A stretch of DNA of 13,688 nt, from contig DIVM01000247.1 of the NCBI GenBank assembly GCA_002435835.1, positions 1-13,688 on the forward strand, written 5' to 3'. The notes beneath the pieces were generated by a model. The model made no database searches. It was not told the DNA's origin and was given only the letters and a program-made list of their open reading frames with translations. The translations under genes and the position numbers were made by a program. Numbering within the stretch: the stretch's first letter is position 1; the number at the start of each line of letters is the position of its first letter. The stretch is from Firmicutes bacterium UBA6132. GTDB lineage: Bacteria > Bacillota_A > Clostridia > Tissierellales > Sedimentibacteraceae. This document shows positions 1 to 7,153 of this stretch, piece after piece.

Positions 1-549
1 TAATTCAAGAGCTAATGAATTCACCCATGTTGCATGACCACATGTACGTACTAAAGCAACAGGATTATTTGGAGCAACTGCATCTAAATCTTCTTTAGTT
101 GGAAATTCTGGTATATTCCAGACTTCTTGATTCCATCCTCTACCTGTTATCCATTCACCATCTGGCAATCTTTCAGCTTCAGCTTTTACTTTAGCTAATA
201 TGACATCTTTTGGTTCCCAAAATACATCTAATTGAATTAACTTCTGCCCTTCCATTGGATAATGCATATGTCCCTCAATTAATCCAGGTATAACTGTTTT
301 ACCTTTTAAATCATAGACTTTTGTTGATTGACCGATAAATTTTTTTACATCTTCATCAGTTCCAACAGCTATTATGTATTGTCCTTTTATTGCTATTGCA
401 TCTACAGTATAATTATTTTCATCTACTGTATAAATGTTACCATTTAAATACACAGTGTCTGCTATTTGTTCAACTGCAAATATACTGACTTGGAACATAG
501 TTGTGATCATTGCTACTAATAAAACAAAGATAATTGTTTTGTTTCTCAT
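1..549 (-). CDS. Exported YtcJ-like amidohydrolase, N-terminal part (cut by window edge)
   Basis: This is the first 183 codons of a metal-dependent hydrolase; the rest lies beyond the left edge. An ATG at 549 follows a strong AGGGAGGA ribosome site. Residues 1-25 form a signal peptide (MRNK, then a hydrophobic run, then FA|VEQ), so the enzyme is probably exported; there is no lipobox cysteine. Next comes the small beta-sandwich typical of amidohydrolases (ADTVYLNGNIYTVD, then AIAIKGQYIIAVG), then VIPGLIEGHMH, where H94 and H96 are the HxH metal ligands at the start of the TIM barrel. The later GRGWNQEVW stretch is typical of the Amidohydro_3/YtcJ family. The substrate cannot be read from sequence; family members act on amides, formamides or cyclic ureides. 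It is separated from the GNAT gene behind it by a terminator, so it is probably a separate transcript. Confidence 0.9.
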   Translation of the reverse strand, partial: MRNKTIIFVLLVAMITTMFQVSIFAVEQIADTVYLNGNIYTVDENNYTVDAIAIKGQYIIAVGTDEDVKKFIGQSTKVYDLKGKTVIPGLIEGHMHYPMEGQKLIQLDVFWEPKDVILAKVKAEAERLPDGEWITGRGWNQEVWNIPEFPTKEDLDAVAPNNPVALVRTCGHATWVNSLALEL

Positions 550-587
550 AAATTCCTCCCTGATCTTTATAATATTATACTATAAAA

Positions 588-596
588 ATTATATCA
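588..596 (-). promoter_or_regulatory. Possible extended -10 promoter for the amidohydrolase gene
   Basis: Read on the minus strand this is TGATATAAT, an extended -10 element about 40 bases before the amidohydrolase ATG. No good -35 is seen at the right spacing. A second TATAAT-like site lies slightly nearer the gene. In such AT-rich DNA chance matches are common. Confidence 0.35.
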
Positions 597-701
597 TGAT
601 AATAATGCTAAAACTGTTGTATATTGTAGAATTAAAATCATTAATCTACATTGTGAATTCCCTTATATTTTATTATCTTCTCTTTTGGTTCAGCTAAAAT
701 A

Positions 702-735
702 AAAACGACTTGTGGACTACTCCTCAAGTCATTTT
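702..735 (-). terminator. Intrinsic terminator after the GNAT gene
   Basis: GACTTG-T-GG (707-715) pairs with CC-T-CAAGTC (722-730) around a 6-base loop, with one internal T-T mismatch. The outer A/T bases extend the stem. On the minus strand the hairpin is followed by a run of T (CGTTTTTATTTT), which fits termination of the acetyltransferase gene that ends at 754. The hairpin is almost the same sequence as the terminator at 2355-2392. Confidence 0.7.
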
Positions 736-753
736 AAAAAATTTATTATTTAT

Positions 754-1293
754 TTAATTTATGTCATTATTAATTTCTAACTCCATTATATACCTGTCAT
801 GAGACTTCCCATATTCATCTTTATTCATTTCAATTATTTCAAATCCTATTTTATCTTTATATAACTTAATAGCACCTGCATTTTCAGTATCCACTGTTAA
901 ACCTACTCTTTTAAAACCTTGCTCTTCAATATTTTTTAATATCACTTTTAAAAAATAGAATCCCAATCCTTGACCTTGTAAACTTTCTGCAATTGCATAA
1001 TCAAAAAGATATACTTTTTCGCTGTCTTCCCAATCCCTCATTAATATAGCTAATCCAACAATATTCTTTTTATCCTCTTCTTTAAGAACAAAAACATTCC
1101 CATGTCTTATTTGCGGAACAAGTCCCCACTCATCCATTCCTAATTCACCAAATACATTTAGTCCGAAATCAACTAATCTTCTTAGGAACTGGTTACTGTA
1201 GTCTTGAACAAGAAAAACAGTTAGGTGGCCAATATCTCCTTCTAAATTTTCAATTGCTTTTTTAGGTAAACTTCTTATCTTTTCTAATTGCAA
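754..1293 (-). CDS. GNAT-family N-acetyltransferase
   Basis: A 179-residue protein with the GNAT fold, expected to transfer an acyl group from acetyl-CoA to an amine; the substrate is unknown. Residues 98-113 hold motif A with the acetyl-CoA pyrophosphate loop QGQGLG (106-111). The following LTVDTENAGAIKLY (132-145) and IGFE form the usual motif B region. The N-terminal 60 residues look helical and match nothing I recognise. The start is TTG (1291-1293): GGAGG sits 7 bases upstream, and no in-frame ATG competes. It is divergent from the QueG-like gene across a 240-base AT-rich gap and is followed by its own terminator. The family call is secure; the role is not. Confidence 0.88.
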   Translation of the reverse strand: MQLEKIRSLPKKAIENLEGDIGHLTVFLVQDYSNQFLRRLVDFGLNVFGELGMDEWGLVPQIRHGNVFVLKEEDKKNIVGLAILMRDWEDSEKVYLFDYAIAESLQGQGLGFYFLKVILKNIEEQGFKRVGLTVDTENAGAIKLYKDKIGFEIIEMNKDEYGKSHDRYIMELEINNDIN

Positions 1294-1300
1294 AACAATT

Positions 1301-1305
1301 CCTCC
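1301..1305 (-). promoter_or_regulatory. Ribosome site fixing a TTG start for the GNAT gene
   Basis: GGAGG on the minus strand lies 7 bases upstream of TTG at 1293-1291. The spacing is ideal and supports the non-ATG start. Confidence 0.7.
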
Positions 1306-1322
1306 AATATTAATTGAAATTT

Positions 1323-1328
1323 ATTATA
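1323..1328 (-). promoter_or_regulatory. Possible -10 box for the GNAT gene
   Basis: TATAAT on the minus strand about 30 bases before the TTG start. No recognisable -35 is present at 16-18 bases, so this is a weak candidate. Confidence 0.25.
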
Positions 1329-1431
1329 TAGTTTATACTTTTTAAGCTTTTTTACTAATATTTTTCTTTTTAATTTAAAATTTTAAACAAAAATTTAGAG
1401 ACGCACCTTTTTAAACCTATAAAATATATTT

Positions 1432-1445
1432 CAATATTAATATTG
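1432..1445. repeat. Perfect 14-bp palindrome in a divergent intergenic region
   Basis: CAATATTAATATTG is a perfect inverted repeat in the gap between two divergent genes, 11 bases upstream of the candidate -35 of the QueG-like gene. It could be an operator. It is made of A/T except for the outer C and G, so chance is a real alternative. Confidence 0.3.
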
Positions 1446-1456
1446 TAATAATTTAC

Positions 1457-1485
1457 TTGAATCATTATATATTTAATAGTATTAT
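1457..1485 (+). promoter_or_regulatory. Candidate sigma-A promoter for the QueG-like gene
   Basis: TTGAAT (1457-1462) and TATTAT (1480-1485) are 17 bases apart, matching a housekeeping promoter with a few mismatches. The start codon follows about 48 bases downstream. Confidence 0.45.
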
Positions 1486-1533
1486 AAAGAAAATCATTAA
1501 TCTTTAAATATATTATTAAAATTAGAGGGGTAT

Positions 1534-2352
1534 ATGGACAAACAAAGCATAATAAAAATAGCTTCTGAATTTATTAAAACATCTGAATTAAATTATATTT
1601 CAAAAGATGATGCCATATCCGAAGAACTTGTGGGAATGAAAATATTTGATGAACCATTATTTGCTTTTGGTTCAGCTGATGATGAAAATTTTAGATTACT
1701 GAAAGATTCTAATGCTATTGGAGAGCATTTCTTACTTCCTAATGAATGGCTTCCTAAAGCTAAAACAGTTATAACATTTTTCTTGCCTTTTACAGATGAA
1801 GTTATAAAAGGAAATAAGAAAGATAAAAAATGGCCTTCCAACCAATGGCTCCATGGGCGTATAGAAGGTCAAATTTTAGTTAAAAATTTATGTTTGTTTA
1901 TAAACTCAAAACTAAATGAAGCTAATTATGAAAGTATTATTCCTACTTTGGATAATAGATTTTGGTCTTCTGCAGAAAGTGAAACTAAAAGATCATTTTC
2001 AAGTAATTGGTCAGAAAGACATGCTGCATTTATTTGCGGACTTGGAACATTTGGTTTATCAAAAGGAATTATTACTGAAAAAGGAATGGCAGGTAGATTA
2101 GGAAGTATAATTACGAAACTACAACTAAGACCTGATGATAAAAATTACACTGATATATATGAATATTGTACCATGTGCGGTGCATGTGTAAAAACTTGCC
2201 CAGTTGATGCAATATCTATAATAAATGGAAAAGACCATAAAAAATGCTCTGATTTTTTAGATTTAACATCTGAAAAATATAAACCACGATATGGTTGTGG
2301 CAAATGCCAAGTATCTGTACCTTGCGAAAGGAAAATACCTAAGAAAAAATAA
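1534..2352 (+). CDS. QueG-like (epoxyqueuosine reductase family) double [4Fe-4S] protein
   Basis: A 272-residue iron-sulfur protein of the COG1600 type. QueG is the corrinoid- and Fe-S-dependent enzyme that makes the last step of queuosine in tRNA. The N-terminal two thirds carry the family-like segment FICGLGTFGLSKGII (166-180). A ferredoxin-like part follows with CTMCGACVKTCPVDAI (C212, C215, C218, C222) and a second cysteine set (C238, C255, C258, C264; YGCGKCQVSVPCE). These would hold two [4Fe-4S] clusters. It ends right after the clusters and lacks the C-terminal HEAT-like repeat domain of many true QueG enzymes. No queuosine gene is nearby. It is therefore likely a QueG paralogue with an unproved reaction. 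The ATG has AGAGGGG only 3 bases away, a close but usable ribosome site. A terminator follows at once. Confidence 0.85.
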   Translation: MDKQSIIKIASEFIKTSELNYISKDDAISEELVGMKIFDEPLFAFGSADDENFRLLKDSNAIGEHFLLPNEWLPKAKTVITFFLPFTDEVIKGNKKDKKWPSNQWLHGRIEGQILVKNLCLFINSKLNEANYESIIPTLDNRFWSSAESETKRSFSSNWSERHAAFICGLGTFGLSKGIITEKGMAGRLGSIITKLQLRPDDKNYTDIYEYCTMCGACVKTCPVDAISIINGKDHKKCSDFLDLTSEKYKPRYGCGKCQVSVPCERKIPKKK

Positions 2353-2354
2353 AA

Positions 2355-2392
2355 AACGACTTGAGGATTACTCCTCAAGTTGTTATTTTTTT
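2355..2392. terminator. Bidirectional intrinsic terminator between convergent genes
   Basis: AACGACTTGAGG (2355-2366) pairs with CCTCAAGTTGTT (2373-2384), 12 pairs with one G-T wobble, around the loop ATTACT. It is followed by a T run on the plus strand (ATTTTTTT, 2385-2392) and, read from the other side, by GTTTTTTATTTTTT. It can end both the QueG-like gene and the SEC-C gene, whose stop codon touches it. Confidence 0.88.
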
Positions 2393-3470
2393 AGTTTACT
2401 TTAATTAAGCAACATCTTTTGTATTTTTTTCCGCTGCCACATAAACAAGGATCGTTTCTTCCTATTTTGTTGTATTTTTTTATTTTTCTGCTATTTAAAT
2501 CACTTTTTCCTATTCCTATTATGGATCCATGAGTTTCTTTAGGTGCAAACCCTCTATTAGCCCATATTCTTGTATTATTAGCAAGTTCCATAACCAATGG
2601 AATGAAATTATACATTTGCTTTTTATTTTTAAATTTTATATTTCTTCTATATAATTCAGCTAAAACTGCATTTATAGAAAAATTTTGTCCACCACATATT
2701 ATTCTTATATCCGCACATAAACACCCTAATATTTCCTCATCATTTATGAAATTTTGCACAATAAAATCTTTTAACTTTTTATATTCTGAGCTATCTTCAT
2801 AATAAAATTGGTCTTCATATTTCATAAGTTCCATTTTATCTGGAATATAAAAAGGTTTATTTTCTTGTAATTTTAATAGCTCATTAAAAGTTTTTCCAAA
2901 AATGATGCTAACTTCTACAAAATAATTTTCATAATAAACAAATATTTCATTATTTAAAGATTTTAATTTTATAGCATTATCTAAATCCTTTTCATTTATT
3001 GTATCATCATTTTGTAAATTAAAAATTTCTACAACTTTAGATTTCGAAACTATACCATATAAATTTGTCAGAGATCTTAAATAAGTAAATATCAGTTCTA
3101 ATTTACCTTTCGATATATTTTCATTTAAATGTTTACATATGTTATTTAACTTAGAAACAAGTGATCTGCTACTTGTTTTAGAATAAATTATTTCAGAAAA
3201 GTTTTTATCATTATCTAAGCTATAATCATATCGTTTTAAATTTATATCAATTGCATTAAGTATTCTCTGGTTTATGTTATTATTCAAATCTTCTTCTATT
3301 AAATCAACAACAACAATATTATTATTTTTGTCATTTAAAAGTACAACAGATTTTTTATTATCATCCTCAACTACATTTGCATGCCATGAAAAAACAGGCT
3401 CTTCCTTTACCTCTAATTCTGGTTTAATTTTTAATTCATCTAATAATTTTTTTGTGCACTGAATTAACAT
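2391..3470 (-). CDS. DUF6933-like N-terminus plus C-terminal SEC-C zinc-binding protein
   Basis: A 359-residue protein of unknown function. The C-terminus has a clear SEC-C motif, GRNDPCLCGSGKKYKRCC (337-354), with the Cys-x-Cys-x8-Cys-Cys ligands C342, C344, C353 and C354, the small zinc knuckle also found at the end of SecA. The N-terminus (MLIQCTKKLLDELKIKPE, then FSWHANV and VVLLNDKNN) resembles the DUF6933 family as I recall it. The middle (about 70-330) is mostly helical and unrecognised. A longer reading frame opens at GTG 3500, but ATG at 3470 has GGGGGAGG 7 bases upstream, so I start there; the extra codons translate the ribosome site itself. It is the next gene after the antiporter operon on the same strand, 145 bases away, with no clear terminator between, so read-through is possible. 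Confidence 0.8.
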   Translation of the reverse strand: MLIQCTKKLLDELKIKPELEVKEEPVFSWHANVVEDDNKKSVVLLNDKNNNIVVVDLIEEDLNNNINQRILNAIDINLKRYDYSLDNDKNFSEIIYSKTSSRSLVSKLNNICKHLNENISKGKLELIFTYLRSLTNLYGIVSKSKVVEIFNLQNDDTINEKDLDNAIKLKSLNNEIFVYYENYFVEVSIIFGKTFNELLKLQENKPFYIPDKMELMKYEDQFYYEDSSEYKKLKDFIVQNFINDEEILGCLCADIRIICGGQNFSINAVLAELYRRNIKFKNKKQMYNFIPLVMELANNTRIWANRGFAPKETHGSIIGIGKSDLNSRKIKKYNKIGRNDPCLCGSGKKYKRCCLIKVN

Positions 3471-3477
3471 CAATAAT

Positions 3478-3485
3478 CCTCCCCC
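3478..3485 (-). promoter_or_regulatory. Strong ribosome site deciding the SEC-C gene start
   Basis: GGGGGAGG on the minus strand, 7 bases before ATG at 3470-3468. It argues against the upstream GTG at 3500, which would put the ribosome site inside the coding region. Confidence 0.8.
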
Positions 3486-3529
3486 ATTAATATACGTCAC
3501 TAAAATTTATCATTATTAATGTACAAGCT

Positions 3530-3535
3530 ATTATA
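3530..3535 (-). promoter_or_regulatory. Possible -10 box for the SEC-C gene
   Basis: TATAAT on the minus strand, about 60 bases before the chosen ATG. No convincing -35 is present. The gap between this gene and the antiporter operon otherwise holds only AT-rich sequence. Confidence 0.3.
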
Positions 3536-3615
3536 ATGCTAATAACAGGAGATTTCTCTGACTTATTTTGAAATATATTGTCGATTGATGTAAATATATA
3601 GTTACACTAATAAAT

Positions 3616-5613
3616 TTAATATAGCAGCAATATCATAAAAACTACTAAAACAACTCCAAATATATATATGGAATATGTTATGCTGTTCATTTTGTATCTT
3701 GCATTTTTTGTCTCTTTAACTAAATCTGTTGTTTCATTAAAACTAATATTTAATTTACTATCATTTTCTTCATGGTAAACATAAACATTTTCAACTAATA
3801 ATTTATTTGAATTTTTACTATAATTTAAAGGCATATTTATTAAATAATTAAATCCATCATTTAAGAATATAATTAACTTCAATAATCCAACATCACATAT
3901 TTTTAATATAAATGAACTGATTTTAAATATGAAACTAAACAATGGTATATATATATCTTTTTCTACACTAAACCAGTTAAGAGCTACATTTTCATACCAC
4001 CAATTTTCTCCCGATCCTTTTTTAAGTATTTTTCTTATGAAAAATACATATATTAACACACCAATAAATATGGATTTAAATGATGATTTAATATTTTCAA
4101 AACTATAAAAATCAAAATCCAATGTTTCATGAATATTGAAAGTTTCGACTGTTTTATGCAGTATGTTCATTACAAAGCCAGGAAATATCCCAATAAATAC
4201 AATCATACTTGCTAAAATAGACATAGGTATTAACGCTCTACCCGTTACATGCATTTTTATATTTTCTATATCATGATCACTTTTTTCAACAAACACTGCT
4301 ACAAATAATTTTAAAAGATAAGCTGTAGTAAATGCGCTGCTTATAACAAATATTATTTCGCCAACATATAACCAAAATCCACCATATAAATGTACTGCTT
4401 CCGTTAATGCATGATGTAATAAATTTTTGCTTATAAATCCATTAAACCCTGGCACGCCCATTATAGCGCATGATCCTATAAAAAAGCATATTTTAAGTGT
4501 TTTTTTATTTCTTCCAAAACCACCTATTCCATTAATACTTAACTCATGCAGCTTCATATATATTACACCTGCGCTCATAAAAAGCAAAACTTTAAACAAC
4601 ATATGATTTATAATATGATATAAAATCCCATATAACGCTATGGCATTATGTTCTTTTAAAATACCCATAAGCCCAATTCCAACTAAAATATATCCCATTT
4701 GGCTCATGCTGCTATATGCAAGAATTCTTTTTATATTTCTTTGAAACATAGCTAAAAATCCGCCAATAAACATAGTTATAAATCCAAGTATAAGAAGTGT
4801 AACTGAAATATAAAAATCTCCAGGCACTATTATTTCGGCTGTAATCAAAATTCCAAATATACCAGTTTTTAAAAGTATTCCAGATAATATAGCACTTGCT
4901 GGTGCAGGTGCTGCTGGATGTGCTTTAGGAAGCCATATATGAAGTGGAAACATACCAGCTTTTACGCTAAAGCCAGCAATTATTAAACCAGCAATAACAT
5001 ATTTTATATTACCTATATCTTGTAATATAAATTTAATTAAGTCTATATCTAAAGTTTTTGTATAATCGAAAAGTAAAAACAATCCCATTAAAAGAACAAG
5101 ACCACCTGATACTGCCATAACTAAATATGTTTTTCCAGCTTCATGAGAATATTGGTCTTCATCATGTATTATTAAAGGATATGATGATAGAGACATTATT
5201 TCGAAAAACGTAAATAAGTTTAAGAAATTTTTAGATAAAAAAATTCCTAAAGTACTAAAATAAGTGAGCATAAAAAACAAATAATATCTGTTTCTATTTT
5301 TATAGCTTACAAGATACTGAGTTGAATAAATAGTTATTAAGACCCAAATCAAAGCAGTAAGCCAAACAAAAATATATCTAAATACATCTAATTTCAAGTA
5401 CAACCCTGTTCCCATAATATTAGGAATAAAATATCCTAAATTATTATCCATAACAAATGGATATAAATATGTTACAAGTATAAAATTAGTCATAGTCATT
5501 ATTATATTGAATATATCTCTTAACTTCTCATCTTTTTTACCAATCATAAACCCAATAAAAGAACTTATAAGCGGTATAATTATTATATAAAGCAGTATTG
5601 CATTGGGATTCAT
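3616..5613 (-). CDS. HyfB/NuoL-superfamily antiporter-like subunit with long C-terminal extension
   Basis: A 665-residue polytopic membrane protein of the proton-translocating complex I/Mrp antiporter family (Proton_antipo_M) and the last gene of the operon. The ion-channel residues are all present: E138 in FTFFEIMSLSSYP (TM5), K218 in FSVKAGMFPLHIWLPKAHP (TM7), K249 in ILLKTGIFGIL (TM8), His in YHIINHMLFK (333-342), and K396 in GFISK (TM12). The segment WLPKAHPAAPAPASA is closest to the HyfB/HycC type of hydrogenase-4 subunit. The part after about residue 500 goes beyond the 14-helix core. It includes GSGENWWYEN (533-542), a long amphipathic stretch, a charged loop (601-640) and a last hydrophobic helix (about 645-665), which recalls the lateral helix of NuoL. 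The ATG follows AAGGAAGGTG, 18 bases after the previous stop. It probably moves H+ or Na+; which ion cannot be read from sequence. Confidence 0.9.
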   Translation of the reverse strand: MNPNAILLYIIIIPLISSFIGFMIGKKDEKLRDIFNIIMTMTNFILVTYLYPFVMDNNLGYFIPNIMGTGLYLKLDVFRYIFVWLTALIWVLITIYSTQYLVSYKNRNRYYLFFMLTYFSTLGIFLSKNFLNLFTFFEIMSLSSYPLIIHDEDQYSHEAGKTYLVMAVSGGLVLLMGLFLLFDYTKTLDIDLIKFILQDIGNIKYVIAGLIIAGFSVKAGMFPLHIWLPKAHPAAPAPASAILSGILLKTGIFGILITAEIIVPGDFYISVTLLILGFITMFIGGFLAMFQRNIKRILAYSSMSQMGYILVGIGLMGILKEHNAIALYGILYHIINHMLFKVLLFMSAGVIYMKLHELSINGIGGFGRNKKTLKICFFIGSCAIMGVPGFNGFISKNLLHHALTEAVHLYGGFWLYVGEIIFVISSAFTTAYLLKLFVAVFVEKSDHDIENIKMHVTGRALIPMSILASMIVFIGIFPGFVMNILHKTVETFNIHETLDFDFYSFENIKSSFKSIFIGVLIYVFFIRKILKKGSGENWWYENVALNWFSVEKDIYIPLFSFIFKISSFILKICDVGLLKLIIFLNDGFNYLINMPLNYSKNSNKLLVENVYVYHEENDSKLNISFNETTDLVKETKNARYKMNSITYSIYIFGVVLVVFMILLLY

Positions 5614-5631
5614 TAATTCACCTTCCTTAGA

Positions 5632-7140
5632 TTAAATCATGAGCTCAGCTGCCATTATTCTTAAAAAGTCCAATATAAAGTTCGGAAATAGACCTAAAAT
5701 TATAGTAATGAATGTTATACAAATTATAGGAATCAACATTTTTAAAGGAGCTTCATATTTTGATTTATTATGTTTTGTTATCATTTCTTTTTTATTATCT
5801 TCTTGATTATCTGTTGACATAACCATCGTCATTTTTCCTGAACTTTCTTTTTTAAAAAATGCAACAGTAGTAATGGGCAAAAGATATAAAGCTGTCAGCA
5901 TTGCGCTTAATAAAAGTATGGCAGGAAATGCAGCTTTACCCTCATATAATGCTCCTTCTGCTAAAAGCCATTTGCTTATAAATCCATTTGTAGGTGGAAT
6001 ACCTATTAAAGAAATAGTTGATATAGTAAAACACCACATAGTAATAGGCATTGATTTTCCAATTCCATTTATTTCTGATATTTTTGTTTTTTTAGTAGTA
6101 TACATTATTTCACCTACACAAAAGAACAAAGTTATTTTTATAACAGCATGGTTCAACAAATGCATCATAGAACCTGTAAAAGCATTCTTATTTAAAAGTA
6201 ATATACCAAGCAAAATATAACCTAACTGACTAATAGTTGAATATGCCAATCTTTTTTTCAAATTTTCTTGATGTAATGCAAGGAATGACCCCATTAAAAT
6301 AGAAATTATTACAAGTACAATTAAGTATTTATTTGCTCCTGTATTTCTAACAGCTTCAGCACCAAATATATAATAAGTTACTCTAATTATAGCAAATATT
6401 CCTGATTTTACAACTGCTACTGCATGTAACAAAGAACTCACTGGAGTTGGCGCTACCATTGCCTCAGGCAGCCATGAATGAAAAGGAACTAATGCAGCTT
6501 TTACTCCAAACCCTACAAACATTAAAACATAAATAAGGAAATGGTATTTTGTATTTTCACCATTCAGAATTCCACCTGGTATAAATGTTAAATCATTAGT
6601 AAAACTAAATAAAATAAACATACCCATAAGAACAACAGCTGCTCCTAAAAATGAATAAATCAAATATTTTTTACCACTAATTAACGCTTCCTTACTTCCA
6701 GAATGAATTACTAATGGGAATGTTGCTAATGTTAGTACTTCGTAAAACAAATATAATGTTAATAAGTTTCCTGCAAAAGCAATACCTAATGTTACTCCAA
6801 ATGTTAAAATAAAATATGTGAAAAATTGTTTTTCCCTTTTTTCATGCTTCATATATTCCATGGCATAAATGCTTGTAAATACCCATAAAACAGAAGCAAG
6901 CAGAGAAAAAAACACACTTAGTTTATCAACTTTAAAATAAATATCTAAAAATTCATTTACTTTTATAAAATGAAAACTTGTTTCTCTAAAATTTGCAGCT
7001 AAATAAATTACAAAAATGGTATTTAAAATTACAGATGAACCAACTAATATATTTCTTGTTTTTTCTTTATTTCCAAATAGTGATATAACAACAGCAGCTA
7101 TTAAGGGGAAAATAATTGGTAATATTATAATATAATTCAT
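5632..7140 (-). CDS. MrpA-N/NuoL-type antiporter subunit without the MrpA C-terminal part
   Basis: A 502-residue membrane protein with about 14 helices and the Proton_antipo_M core. Key charges are kept: E134 (LFYEVLTLAT, TM5), K214 (FGVKAALVPFHSWLPEAM, TM7), K245 (AVVKSGIF, TM8), H328 and H331 before K335, and K390 (GFISKW, TM12). The segment WLPEAMVAPTPVSSLLHAVA is the NuoL/MrpA style rather than the NuoN/MrpD style. MrpA proteins are usually near 800 residues and carry DUF4040 and MbhE-like domains at the C-terminus. This one stops after the antiporter core, and those domains are encoded by separate genes upstream. A hydrophilic loop (about 430-466, rich in K, E, D, N) precedes the last helix and is probably cytoplasmic. 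AAGGAG stands 8 bases before the ATG, and the gap from the previous gene is 13 bases. Confidence 0.9.
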   Translation of the reverse strand: MNYIIILPIIFPLIAAVVISLFGNKEKTRNILVGSSVILNTIFVIYLAANFRETSFHFIKVNEFLDIYFKVDKLSVFFSLLASVLWVFTSIYAMEYMKHEKREKQFFTYFILTFGVTLGIAFAGNLLTLYLFYEVLTLATFPLVIHSGSKEALISGKKYLIYSFLGAAVVLMGMFILFSFTNDLTFIPGGILNGENTKYHFLIYVLMFVGFGVKAALVPFHSWLPEAMVAPTPVSSLLHAVAVVKSGIFAIIRVTYYIFGAEAVRNTGANKYLIVLVIISILMGSFLALHQENLKKRLAYSTISQLGYILLGILLLNKNAFTGSMMHLLNHAVIKITLFFCVGEIMYTTKKTKISEINGIGKSMPITMWCFTISTISLIGIPPTNGFISKWLLAEGALYEGKAAFPAILLLSAMLTALYLLPITTVAFFKKESSGKMTMVMSTDNQEDNKKEMITKHNKSKYEAPLKMLIPIICITFITIILGLFPNFILDFLRIMAAELMI

Positions 7141-7153
7141 TTAATTTTCTCCT

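Noticed and set aside
434..697. Plus-strand reading frame of 87 codons
   Set aside because: It runs opposite the signal-peptide end of the amidohydrolase and through its promoter region. It has no ribosome site and a low-complexity hydrophobic composition expected from AT-rich DNA.
1294..1533. preQ1 riboswitch before the QueG-like gene
   Set aside because: No preQ1-type hairpin plus A-rich tail arrangement could be found; the region is AT-rich with only a small palindrome and a promoter-like pair.
3501..3615. Terminator after the antiporter operon
   Set aside because: Only a weak 5-bp hairpin (TGTAA/TTACA) without a T run is visible, so no terminator is claimed.
5873..6220. Plus-strand reading frame of 115 codons inside the NuoL-like gene
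   Set aside because: Antisense shadow of a clear membrane-protein gene with conserved motifs; no ribosome site and no recognisable family.
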